DNA of 18,835 nt from assembly GCA_964507325.1 (NCBI GenBank), contig CAZDQL010000115.1:1-18835 (forward strand), written 5' to 3'. The notes under the pieces are model-generated. The model did no database searches. It saw nothing but the letters and a program-made list of their open reading frames with translations, and had not been told where the DNA came from. Below, in pieces: positions 6,906 to 17,124 of the stretch. This stretch comes from CAZDQL01 sp964507325. GTDB taxonomy: Bacteria > Planctomycetota > UBA1135 > GCA-002686595. Position numbers and translations under genes: made by a program. Positions within the stretch are counted from its first letter, which is position 1, and each line of letters starts with the position of its first letter.

Positions 6906-9313
6906 GGAGTCAATGCGCCCATGATCACGACGACGTCGCACGCCGATCCAGCTTCCTGAATGGGAAGGGGGCCCTCGACGACCTCCCCATTCAGGGTCAT
7001 CGAGAGGATCCCCTTGGACACATGCTCGGGGTTGCGCACCTCGATCCGGAAGAGCGCTCCACGCCAGTTGCGTTCGACGCGGAATCCTCCCCAATCCGGG
7101 GGGATGCACGGATCCACCACCAGGCCATCCCATGTGGGCCGGATGCCCAGGATTCGGCGCGTGATTGCGCTGTACGCCCAGGCGGCCGTTCCCGTCAACC
7201 AGGGGTGGCGGGCACGGCCGTGAGCGGAGTGGTCGCGGCCCATGATGAACTGGCAGTAGGCATACGGTTCGGATTCTCGGATCTCGATCAGGTCGTTCTG
7301 GGAGGCGGGGTTGAGGGCGTCGTGGAACTTCATCGCGCGCTCTCCTCGACCCAGCATGCACTCGGCGATCACCGCCCAGGGATTGGGGTGGCTGAAGATG
7401 GCGCCGTTCTCCTTCACGCCCTTGTAGACCCGGGTGAGGTATCCAACCTCGTCATCGGGAGTGCCGTACGTGGGCCAGAGAAGGTGGAGCCCGAAGCGCG
7501 AGTAGAGGTGCTCGTTCACTGCGTCCATACAGCGGCGAGCTCGATCGGCTGAGGCCACCCCGGAGAGCACCGCCCAGCTCTGGGCATTGAGGAAGAGGCG
7601 TCCTTCGGCATCCTCTCGGGTCCCCAGCGGACGTCCCGACTGCGTGAAGCCGCGCAGATACCACTCCCCGTCCCACAGCACCTCTTCACAACGTGCTGCG
7701 ACTGCATCGGCCAGGGCTGCGTACCGCTGGGCGTCTGCGGTGCGGCCCAGGTGATTCGCTGCAGCGGCGAAGTGGCGCAGCGCCCAGTGGTGCATGAAAG
7801 AGACCATGGCGCTCTCGCCGCCCCCGAGATTCAGGCAGTCGTTCCAGTCGGCCCGCAGGCCCTTGCAGATTCCGTGTGGGCCAACCTGCTCCGCAGAGAA
7901 GTCCAGGATCTTCGTGAGGTGCTCGTAGACGGAGCCTTCGCCGCCGTCGGCATAGGGGAGCACACGCTCGAAGAACTCCAGCTCCCCGGATTCCACGACC
8001 CACTCGCACACCGAGACGACGAGCCACAGGGCATCGTCCGCGCAGACGTCCTGCAAGCCGTGGACGATCTCCTCCGGGCGAGGGGTGGGGACGACCGTGG
8101 GCAGCTCGACGCCCGGGAGCTTCTCCTCTCGTGGCGTGAAGACCTCGGGATCGAAGAGATGCAGGCCGTAGCCGGCGCGGGTCAACCCGTGCAGTAGTTC
8201 GAGAATGCGCTGCTGCGTCTGCTCCGGATTGGAATGCAGTACGCCGAGGACGTCCTGGGCAGTGTCTCGAAAACCCAGTCCCGTGCGACCGCCCACTTCG
8301 ATGAAGGAAGCGAAGCGCGACCACACCACACAGGTCTCCGCCTGGTAGAGGGTCCAGGTGTTGACCATGGTGTCCAGGTCTGCGTGGGGCGTTGCGACCT
8401 GGAGCCGTGAGGTCTTCTCCTTCCAGTAGGCGCCCAGCTCCTCGAAGGCACGGTCGACTGCGGTGAGATCGGAGTACTTCGCGCGCAGCGCACGACCCGC
8501 TGCGTCGCGAGAACCGACACCCAGGATGAAGACCAGGCGGGCCTCCTCGCCCGGCGCGAGCCGTAGCTGCTTGTGAAGTGAGCCGCAGTGATTCCCCCCC
8601 AGTTCTGCGCTACTGCTGCATGCGCCGCGCTCGACGGCGAGGGGATTCGACTCAGTGCGGTAGTTCCCCAGGAAACGATCGCGCACACAATCGAATCCGT
8701 CGGGATCGAAACTCGATGTGAGGAAGTGGTACGTCCAGGGTTCGTAGAAGAAGTCGTATTCGATGATGCCGTCCGCGTAGTCCGCCCCACTCGCGTAGAG
8801 ACTCATCTGGAAGTTCTGGTTGTCGGTTTCCGCGTGTTGGAAGGACCATTCCAGATAGTTGAAGACGCTGATCACTCGCGGCCGCGCACTCGTGTTGCGG
8901 ACCCTTACATCCCAAAGCTCGACGTCATCATCGACCGGGATGAACAGCAACTGCTCCGCCTCTACTTCCCGGTAGGAGCTGAAGAACCTCGTATAGGACA
9001 GACCATGGCGGACCTGGTAGCGCGCTTCTTCGAGGCTCTTGGCGACCGGCTGCCACGAGATCGACCAGTAGTCACCATCCTCGTCGTCGCGCAGGTACAC
9101 GTAGTGCCCCGGTCGGTCCAGCGGCACTCCATTCGGACGAAAGCGGGTCAGGCGCTGGTGCTCGGCGGAGCGGTAGAAGCAATACCCTCCCGCGTTGTGG
9201 GAGAGCACCGTGCAGAGGTCCTTGACCCCTAGGTAGTTCGTCCAGGAAACCGGTACATCGGGTCGCTCGATGATGTATTCCCGCCGCTCGACGTCAAAGG
9301 TCCCGTAGCGCAT
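6896..9313 (-). CDS. chbP: GH94 phosphorylase, probable N,N'-diacetylchitobiose phosphorylase
   Basis: ATG 9313 gives 805 residues starting MRYGTFDVERREYIIERPDV, matching the usual GH94 start; an upstream in-frame GTG (9325) would add four residues and overlap the preceding gene. The enzyme splits a beta-1,4-linked disaccharide with phosphate to give a sugar 1-phosphate in the cytoplasm. The full-length layout is present: N-terminal beta-sandwich, helical linker, (alpha/alpha)6 barrel. The catalytic acid is Asp489 in GLRADWNDCLNLGGGES, equivalent in position to Asp490 of Cellvibrio gilvus cellobiose phosphorylase. Stretches such as SRFASFIEVGGRTGLGFRD, ENGAIFSHPNPW and FIMGRDH match my memory of the Vibrio chitobiose phosphorylase better than cellobiose phosphorylase, so GlcNAc2 is the preferred substrate. 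No signal peptide is present. It is the last gene of the kinase operon. Two 60-base lines I counted are 60% GC, lower than some neighbours. Confidence 0.92.
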   Translation of the reverse strand: MRYGTFDVERREYIIERPDVPVSWTNYLGVKDLCTVLSHNAGGYCFYRSAEHQRLTRFRPNGVPLDRPGHYVYLRDDEDGDYWSISWQPVAKSLEEARYQVRHGLSYTRFFSSYREVEAEQLLFIPVDDDVELWDVRVRNTSARPRVISVFNYLEWSFQHAETDNQNFQMSLYASGADYADGIIEYDFFYEPWTYHFLTSSFDPDGFDCVRDRFLGNYRTESNPLAVERGACSSSAELGGNHCGSLHKQLRLAPGEEARLVFILGVGSRDAAGRALRAKYSDLTAVDRAFEELGAYWKEKTSRLQVATPHADLDTMVNTWTLYQAETCVVWSRFASFIEVGGRTGLGFRDTAQDVLGVLHSNPEQTQQRILELLHGLTRAGYGLHLFDPEVFTPREEKLPGVELPTVVPTPRPEEIVHGLQDVCADDALWLVVSVCEWVVESGELEFFERVLPYADGGEGSVYEHLTKILDFSAEQVGPHGICKGLRADWNDCLNLGGGESAMVSFMHHWALRHFAAAANHLGRTADAQRYAALADAVAARCEEVLWDGEWYLRGFTQSGRPLGTREDAEGRLFLNAQSWAVLSGVASADRARRCMDAVNEHLYSRFGLHLLWPTYGTPDDEVGYLTRVYKGVKENGAIFSHPNPWAVIAECMLGRGERAMKFHDALNPASQNDLIEIRESEPYAYCQFIMGRDHSAHGRARHPWLTGTAAWAYSAITRRILGIRPTWDGLVVDPCIPPDWGGFRVERNWRGALFRIEVRNPEHVSKGILSMTLNGEVVEGPLPIQEAGSACDVVVIMGALTPRA

Positions 9314-9317
9314 GGCT

Positions 9318-9749
9318 TCAATCACCGACCTCCCACCGGCCCACCTCCAACTCGCCCTTCCCCGCCCGTGCCCGAATCCAATTCAGCGCCCGCGCCACCC
9401 GCGGTCGCCGCACCAGTGCCATCTCCAGGCGACGCTTCCCAGGGAAGTCCATCAGCATCAGGCCCAGGAGGATGGTGAGCAGTCCCTGACCCGGCAGCAC
9501 CAGCATCGCCACTCCGGAGACGAGCAGCACTCCCCCCACCAGGTTCTTCGCCACCCGCAGCAGCAGCCTCCACACCGGATGGGCCTCCGCCCAGGGCAGG
9601 GGGGGGGCCTTGCGATGGGCGAAGTAGTCGTGGGGGATCCAGGTGACCATCACCGGCACCAGGATCACGCCGCCCAGGGAGACCAGCCCTGCGATGACGG
9701 CGAGGGCGAATTGGTGGGCTCGGACGACCTCGAAGAGCTCCTCTAGCAC
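9318..9749 (-). CDS. PGPGW-family transmembrane protein
   Basis: The start is GTG 9749, three bases after the stop of the kinase gene, so translational coupling is likely. The protein has 143 residues. Hydrophobic segments lie at about residues 14-36 and 62-94. The second contains LVLPGQGLLTILLGLMLM, a variant of the P-G-P-G-W motif after which PF09656 is named; here it reads PGQGL. A basic tail (FPGKRRLEMALVRRPRVARALNWIRARAGKGE) follows, which is usual for this family of unknown function in the inner membrane. The gene's stop (TGA, 9318-9320) overlaps the alternative GTG start of the phosphorylase gene. Its position between a kinase and a phosphorylase is the only clue to role. Confidence 0.8.
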   Translation of the reverse strand: MLEELFEVVRAHQFALAVIAGLVSLGGVILVPVMVTWIPHDYFAHRKAPPLPWAEAHPVWRLLLRVAKNLVGGVLLVSGVAMLVLPGQGLLTILLGLMLMDFPGKRRLEMALVRRPRVARALNWIRARAGKGELEVGRWEVGD

Positions 9750-9752
9750 CCC

Positions 9753-13280
<3,528 letters not shown>

Positions 13281-13289
13281 GGTGAGGGG

Positions 13290-13302
13290 ATCCTATTAGG
13301 AT
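13290..13302. promoter_or_regulatory. Palindrome in the divergent promoter of the kinase and the small anchored protein
   Basis: ATCCTA-T-TAGGAT has two perfect 6-base arms around one central base. It is an AT-rich island in very GC-rich DNA, in a gap of only 60 bases between two divergent starts (13280 and 13341). It could be an operator, or supply a -10-like element in each direction (TATTAG or TAATAG). I see no convincing -35 partner. Confidence 0.4.
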
Positions 13303-13326
13303 GCGGGCATGAAGGCGATCCATCGC

Positions 13327-13331
13327 AGGGG
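13327..13331 (+). promoter_or_regulatory. Shine-Dalgarno sequence deciding the GTG start at 13341
   Basis: AGGGG lies nine bases before GTG 13341. It supports this frame over the overlapping frame that opens with GTG at 13331, which would start inside the ribosome binding site. Confidence 0.5.
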
Positions 13332-13340
13332 TGAACGGTC

Positions 13341-13859
13341 GTGAGTCGCCGGCGCCGACTGGCGGCGGGGGCCATCGCGTGTCTGATCGTGGTCCTCGCG
13401 GTGCGCTCGCTGAGGGACGAGGAGGAGGAGAGCCTCACCCTGGAACACCTGAGCCCTTTGACCCCCCTGATCGGCGGGCGCTGGGCGGCGGAGGAGGAGC
13501 CGCCGCAGGGGATGGCCGCGGGGCTGCGCTTCACCTGGGCGGAGGAGATCGCCGCGGTGCGCGAGCTGCGGGAGGAGCCGGGGGGGGAGGTGCTCTACTT
13601 CTGGCACCCGGAGAAGGAGTCGATCGCCTTCAACGCGCTGCTCGCCGGCGGGGAGCTGCGCCAGGGAATCCTGCGCGTCGACCCAACCGATCCGGACGCA
13701 CTCGAGCTGCGTTGGAACGGTTGGAGCCCGGATGGGCGCGAGGCGAGCTACCGGGAGATCCTGAGGTTGGTGGAGCCGGACCGGTTGGTGGACACGGTGT
13801 ACCTGAGGACGGAGGAGGAGGAATCGTTGGAGTGGGAGGCGGTCTACTTGCGGCGCTAG
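13341..13859 (+). CDS. Small membrane-anchored or secreted protein of unknown function
   Basis: GTG 13341 is supported by AGGGG upstream. The protein has 172 residues: a basic start MSRRRRLAAG, then a hydrophobic segment AIACLIVVLAV (signal or anchor), then an acidic linker DEEEES. The rest (about 33-172) has alternating strands and contains LTPLIGGRW, LRFTWAEEIAAVREL, RVDPTDPDALELRW and a final VYLRR. The GGRW start and W/F-rich strands suggest a lipocalin-like or similar beta-barrel, which is a guess from pattern. The gene shares a 60-base divergent promoter region with the WD40 kinase, so the two may be co-regulated. I do not recognise a named family. Confidence 0.75.
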   Translation: MSRRRRLAAGAIACLIVVLAVRSLRDEEEESLTLEHLSPLTPLIGGRWAAEEEPPQGMAAGLRFTWAEEIAAVRELREEPGGEVLYFWHPEKESIAFNALLAGGELRQGILRVDPTDPDALELRWNGWSPDGREASYREILRLVEPDRLVDTVYLRTEEEESLEWEAVYLRR

Positions 13860-13870
13860 CAGCAGCTCCC

Positions 13871-14329
13871 TCAGAGCAGAATCTGACGCCGGCCGAACGC
13901 GATCCCACGATCTTCGAAGTGTGACTTCATCTCGTCGAGCCACGGCGCCCAGTCCTCTAGGGATCCGAAAAAGATGAAGTCCACCTCGATGGATACTCGC
14001 AGCCAGGTTCGCTCGGCACTGAGCGAGAAGTTGGCGATCTGCTTCCGGCTGCCCATCGCAGGGGAGTGGTACAGATGGACGAGGCGCGTCTTCCACCACC
14101 GGAGGGCCATCCGCGATCGGGCCTGTCGCTCGGGCGGCAGGTCTGCGTCCTTCCAAGTGAGCTGACCATCCAGATCGGACTCAGCACAGCGCTCGACCCA
14201 CGCCTGCCAGGCGTCCTCGAGCTCCGCCCAGGCTCGCACCTCCGCGCGGCGGGCGACCTCGCACGTAACCACGGCGACCACGAGTGCGGCCACCGCCAGT
14301 CCGACCCACACGATGCGTGTCTGACTCAC
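13871..14329 (-). CDS. Membrane-anchored protein of unknown function, paralogue A
   Basis: GTG 14329 gives 152 residues starting MSQTRIVWVGLAVAALVVAVVTCEVARRAEV in two runs: a hydrophobic anchor at about 7-23, then a basic and acidic helix. Conserved with its upstream neighbour are the blocks DAWQAWVER, GQLTW, RLVHLYHS, AERTWLR, IEVDF, APWLDEMKSHF and RGIAFG. This gives a short TM anchor plus one compact outer domain of about 120 residues. It lies 34 bases after paralogue B and is last in the 16331-13871 group. One line I counted (13981-14040) is 60% GC. I know no named family; the function is unknown. Confidence 0.78.
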   Translation of the reverse strand: MSQTRIVWVGLAVAALVVAVVTCEVARRAEVRAWAELEDAWQAWVERCAESDLDGQLTWKDADLPPERQARSRMALRWWKTRLVHLYHSPAMGSRKQIANFSLSAERTWLRVSIEVDFIFFGSLEDWAPWLDEMKSHFEDRGIAFGRRQILL

Positions 14330-14335
14330 GGGGCC
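14194..14335 (-). repeat. Tandem gene duplication, copy A (5' third of paralogue A)
   Basis: This segment aligns without gaps to 14696-14837 at a constant offset of 502 bases. Over 14194-14329 I counted 19 mismatches in 136 bases (about 86% identity). Similarity continues at protein level through the rest of the gene but is weaker. Confidence 0.8.
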
Positions 14336-14352
14336 CAGCCTACTCCAACATG

Positions 14353-14373
14353 CGGCACTGAGTTCAGTTGCCG
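14353..14373 (-). terminator. Bulged stem-loop over the paralogue B stop codon
   Basis: Arms CGGCA (14353-14357) and TGCCG (14369-14373) pair perfectly. On the minus strand a bulged A and two more pairs (CT with AG) leave a 6-base loop GAACTC. The TGA stop (14364-14366) spans the top of the stem and the loop. It lies between two genes of the same group, so it would at most weaken transcription into paralogue A. Confidence 0.35.
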
Positions 14374-14831
14374 AAGCCCCCGACCTGATGGGTGCCGAAG
14401 TCGATCCCGCGCTCTACGAAGTGCGACTTCAGCGCGGCGAACCACGGTGCATTGGCTCCATGGAATCCGATCGTCCGGAGCTCCACCTCAATCCGAGTTC
14501 GCAGCCAGGATCGCTCGGCACGGAGGTAGAGGTTGGCGATGTGCTGCGGGCTTCCCGTCTCACGGGATTCGTATAGATGGACGAGACGCGCCCCCCACCA
14601 CTCGAGGCCGAGCCGCGATCGGCTCCCTTGCCCGGGTGACTCGTCCACGACCCTCCAAGTGAGTTGACCGCTGGGATCGGCCTCCCCGCGGCGATCGACC
14701 CAAGCCTGCCAGGCGTCGTCGAGCTCCTCCCAAGCACGCACCTCCGCGCGACGCGCGACCTCACACGTGGCCACGCCGACCACGAGCGCGGCCAGCGCCA
14801 GTCCGATCCAAACGGTGCGTACTTGACTCAC
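14364..14831 (-). CDS. Membrane-anchored protein of unknown function, paralogue B
   Basis: GTG 14831 gives 155 residues starting MSQVRTVWIGLALAALVVGV, with an anchor at about residues 7-23. It shares its whole layout with the downstream paralogue: DDAWQAWVDR, GQLTW, RLVHLYES, AERSWLR, IEVELR, APWFAALKSHF and RGIDFG. About half the residues look identical along the full length. Divergence is greatest in the Pro/Ser-rich region at about 58-75 and at the C-terminus. The start is nine bases after the stop of the 496-residue gene, so the two are probably translated from one mRNA. Function is unknown. Confidence 0.78.
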   Translation of the reverse strand: MSQVRTVWIGLALAALVVGVATCEVARRAEVRAWEELDDAWQAWVDRRGEADPSGQLTWRVVDESPGQGSRSRLGLEWWGARLVHLYESRETGSPQHIANLYLRAERSWLRTRIEVELRTIGFHGANAPWFAALKSHFVERGIDFGTHQVGGFGN

Positions 14832-14837
14832 GGGACA
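14696..14837 (-). repeat. Tandem gene duplication, copy B (5' third of paralogue B)
   Basis: Partner of the repeat at 14194-14335, offset 502 bases. It covers the GTG start, the membrane anchor and the DAWQAWV helix. It even includes the bases directly upstream of the start codon, so the duplication took in the translation start. Confidence 0.8.
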
Positions 14838-14859
14838 AGCCTATTTCAGCACCTCGTCC
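14833..14859 (-). terminator. Stem-loop with the stop codon of the pseudo-peptidase gene in its loop
   Basis: On the minus strand the arms GGACGAG and CTTGTCC form seven pairs including one G-U. The 13-base loop holds the TAG stop (14841-14843). The second arm overlaps the region just before the GTG start of paralogue B, so it could also mask that ribosome binding site. Confidence 0.3.
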
Positions 14860-16331
14860 AACCACCGGCGCAGGCGCCCCTCGAGCTGTGGGACGCTGTA
14901 CCCCGTCACTCTCTCGAACACCACGACCGGATGCTCCCCCGCCCCGATGCCGCGCAGGATGCGCGGTACGTCGTCGGGGCGGCCCTCGAGCAGGTAGGCG
15001 CTCAGCGCGTAGGCGGCGAGCAGGTCCTCGTCCCGCATCGTGTCCACCCCGCGCCCCATCAGGATCGGCAGATCCGGCGCCACCTCCGTGGCCAGGAGCG
15101 CGCGCGCCTCCCGCAGCCAATCGGTGTCGGCGCTCTGCAGCTTGGGCCAGAGGGTGGTCTGGGTCTGGCGCGCGTAGGCGCCGCGCTGGATGAAGTAGGT
15201 CTTGCGAGTTCCCACCAGGCGGTAGACGAGGTAGAGCCCCATCCCTTCCCAGGCCCAACCGTGCCGGCCGTCGACGCCGTAGGCGTCCATCAAGAGCGTC
15301 CCCAGGGTCTGGCGGGCCGCGCCGTCGAGACGCCGCGCCGGGTCCGGATCCCACTCCCCCAGCCGGTAGCCGTTGCCGAGCCAGCCGCCGGAGGCCTGGC
15401 GCAGGAGGGTCTGGGTCGGGACGTCGATCCCGCCGAGCCCGCCCATCAGGAGGTCGCGCTCCTGCGGCCCCTCGAGGAGGTAGATCGTGTAGCCGCGACG
15501 GTGGGGCTGCCGCCGGCCGAAGACCTCGGTGAAGAAGTTCCCCACCGCGTCGGTGACGCGGGTCGTCTCCTCGACCTCGCTCCGGGAGGTGGTGCCCAGC
15601 ACGCGTACCCGGGGAGTGGCGCGGGCGGCTCGCCACAGGAGCTGGAGGCGCTCCTCCGCCTCGGTCAGTTGGACCTTCTCCGGGAAATCGACCCCTTCGA
15701 GCGCCAATGAGGCGGACTCGCCGATGCGAGCGCCGCCCTCCGCGGCCGCGGCGGTCTCCGCCAGCACCCAGCGCTCTCCGAGGCGCACCTCGCCCAGCAC
15801 CGTGCGCAGCGCAGCGTCGTCGGGATCGAGGAGCAGGAGCTTGCGCAGCTCCGCCTCGCGGAGGTCGGGGCCGAGGAGCGCGCGCTCCCGCTCCAGTCGG
15901 CGGAAGATGCGCGCGCGGAAGGGGGCCGCTGCCGCGTCCAGCCGGCGGCGGTAGTCCTCCAGGACCTCCTCCGGCGCGCGGTTGCGCGGGGTGCGGTAGC
16001 TCTTCGCCTGGCGCCACTCGCTCCCGTAGCGGATGTAACGCAGGACCGTCCGCGCCCCGCGGTGCGTGGGGTCCATCGCCAGGATGCCGCGGCACAGCCG
16101 CGCGCGCTCGCGGAAGAGTTTGACGGATTTGCACCATCCGGCGAGCTCCCAGAGGACGGGCACGAAGCGCGCCTCCTCCTCCGCCACGAAGCGGGCGAAG
16201 TGCATGCGGGCGCGCTGCGCCTCGATGTCGAGGGAGCCGTTGGAGGGGGGTGGATCCTGGGCGAGGGTCGCGGTGGCCGTGGGGAGGGCCAGGCAGAGCG
16301 GCAGCAGGCCCGCGGTGAGAAGACGGGGCAT
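14841..16331 (-). CDS. Secreted protein resembling a gluzincin peptidase that lacks HExxH (DUF1570-like)
   Basis: ATG 16331 gives 496 residues. The signal peptide MPRLLTAGLLPLCLALPTAT ends near TLAQD (25-26). Residues 35-190 are helical and resemble TPR-type repeats (VLWELAGWCKSVKLFRERARLCRGILAMDPTHRGA and a second DP-D unit, in two runs). Residues 240-496 follow the plan of MA-like peptidases: TTRVTDAVGNFFTEVFG, a YTIYLLEG strand, a WAWEGMGLYLV block (359-369, the usual W-x-x-E-G), and a tail YALSAYLLEG then FERVTGYSVPQLEGRLRRWL. Where HExxH should lie, about 20 residues before WEG, the sequence is AARQTLGTLL, with no His or Glu. I infer an inactive relative with a binding or structural role outside the cytoplasm. 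It heads a group with the two small anchored paralogues. Confidence 0.72.
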   Translation of the reverse strand: MPRLLTAGLLPLCLALPTATATLAQDPPPSNGSLDIEAQRARMHFARFVAEEEARFVPVLWELAGWCKSVKLFRERARLCRGILAMDPTHRGARTVLRYIRYGSEWRQAKSYRTPRNRAPEEVLEDYRRRLDAAAAPFRARIFRRLERERALLGPDLREAELRKLLLLDPDDAALRTVLGEVRLGERWVLAETAAAAEGGARIGESASLALEGVDFPEKVQLTEAEERLQLLWRAARATPRVRVLGTTSRSEVEETTRVTDAVGNFFTEVFGRRQPHRRGYTIYLLEGPQERDLLMGGLGGIDVPTQTLLRQASGGWLGNGYRLGEWDPDPARRLDGAARQTLGTLLMDAYGVDGRHGWAWEGMGLYLVYRLVGTRKTYFIQRGAYARQTQTTLWPKLQSADTDWLREARALLATEVAPDLPILMGRGVDTMRDEDLLAAYALSAYLLEGRPDDVPRILRGIGAGEHPVVVFERVTGYSVPQLEGRLRRWLDEVLK

Positions 16332-16429
16332 CGGCGAGTAGGGGCGCGGGGCGTGGGTTGAGGGCGCTGGGATCCCGGACCTTCCCGACGACGTCTACCC
16401 CGATCCGTCGGCGGGTTTCTCCGGAATTC

Positions 16430-16459
16430 GGTGGGATGGGCGCGGGGAGCGCCCTCACC
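16430..16459 (-). terminator. Hairpin overlapping the stop codon of the NTF2-like gene
   Basis: The inner arms GGGCGC (16438-16443) and GCGCCC (16449-16454) are perfect, with a 5-base loop. After an internal loop the outer arms GGTG (16430-16433) and CACC (16456-16459) pair again. The TGA stop (16455-16457) is part of the outer stem. It lies in the 123-base gap before the next gene on the same strand; I see nothing else definite in that gap. Confidence 0.5.
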
Positions 16460-17009
16460 AATCGCGGATGGGGGGCTGCGTCCCCTGTGTCCAATCCTGA
16501 TGGCCGATCGCCTCGCTCGAAGTCACCAGCCACTTGCCGTCCTGTTCGATGCACCCGTCGCGGGTGATCCAGCGGCTGTAGATGGTGCCCTTCCCGCCAT
16601 CCCGGCCGGTGACCTCGAGCTCGAGCTTCTCCGAGATGACGGCGGTCCACTCCTCGCCCTCGCGCTGGACGGTGAGGACGTCCACGTCGAAGCGCGTCAG
16701 GCGGAAGCCGGGACGCGTCTGGGAGACATCCTGGACGAATTGCTCGCCGGGGATCGTGCGTCCGTAGAGGAGCACGTGGAATCCGGGAGCGAGGAGCGCT
16801 TCCATCTTCTCCCGGTCGTACGCGACGCGCGCCTGGCCCCACGCTTCGTACAGGGCCTCGATCTGCGTGCGGGCGGTTGCGGCGGTCGTCTTTGCGCTCG
16901 CGGGTTCGTCCTGGAGTGTCCAGCGGGCGAGAGCCGACGAGACCAGGAGCAGGGACAGGGTGCAGAGGGCTGCACGGCGGGTGAAACGGGACGGACGTGA
17001 TCTTCTCAT
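16455..17009 (-). CDS. Secreted NTF2-like (SnoaL/DUF4440-type) protein
   Basis: ATG 17009 is supported by GAGGTG five bases upstream (17015-17020). The 184-residue protein starts MRRSRPSRFTRRAALCTLSLLLVS, a signal peptide with a twin-Arg-like TRRAAL that could use the Tat route. The mature part (about 40-184) has the NTF2 cone plan: helix IEALYEAWGQARVAYDREKMEALLAPGF, strand HVLLYGRTIPGEQFVQDV, then strands FDVDVLTVQREGEEWTAV, KLELEVTGRDGG and GTIYSRWITRDGC, ending GKWLVTSSEAIGH. Members of this fold bind small ligands or act as isomerases, but many are of unknown role. I see no catalytic signature to choose among these. The gene is divergent from the 17125 gene and ends in a hairpin. Confidence 0.8.
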   Translation of the reverse strand: MRRSRPSRFTRRAALCTLSLLLVSSALARWTLQDEPASAKTTAATARTQIEALYEAWGQARVAYDREKMEALLAPGFHVLLYGRTIPGEQFVQDVSQTRPGFRLTRFDVDVLTVQREGEEWTAVISEKLELEVTGRDGGKGTIYSRWITRDGCIEQDGKWLVTSSEAIGHQDWTQGTQPPIRDW

Positions 17010-17124
17010 GGCGACACCTCGCTCCGATCGTATGTCCTGGGGAGCCCGTCCACCGAACGACTGGGGTTCGGGATGCGTTGAGCGGCGGTATGCTGCACGG
17101 TGTCCCTAGGGTTTTGAATCCCCC
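17010..17124. promoter_or_regulatory. Divergent intergenic region between the NTF2-like gene and the beta-sandwich gene
   Basis: The 115 bases hold a clear Shine-Dalgarno GAGGTG for the leftward gene (17015-17020) and weak -10-like elements: TACGAT on the minus strand (17032-17027) and TATGCT on the plus strand (17089-17094). An 8-base palindrome CCCTAGGG lies at 17104-17111. No matching -35 boxes stand out. No strong Shine-Dalgarno precedes ATG 17125. Confidence 0.3.

Noticed and set aside
13331..13924. Alternative frame starting with GTG at 13331 over the small anchored protein
   Set aside because: Its start lies inside the likely ribosome binding site, its product is Gly/Arg/Pro-rich, and it overlaps the 3' end of paralogue A. 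The 13341 frame has a proper signal-anchor and strand pattern.
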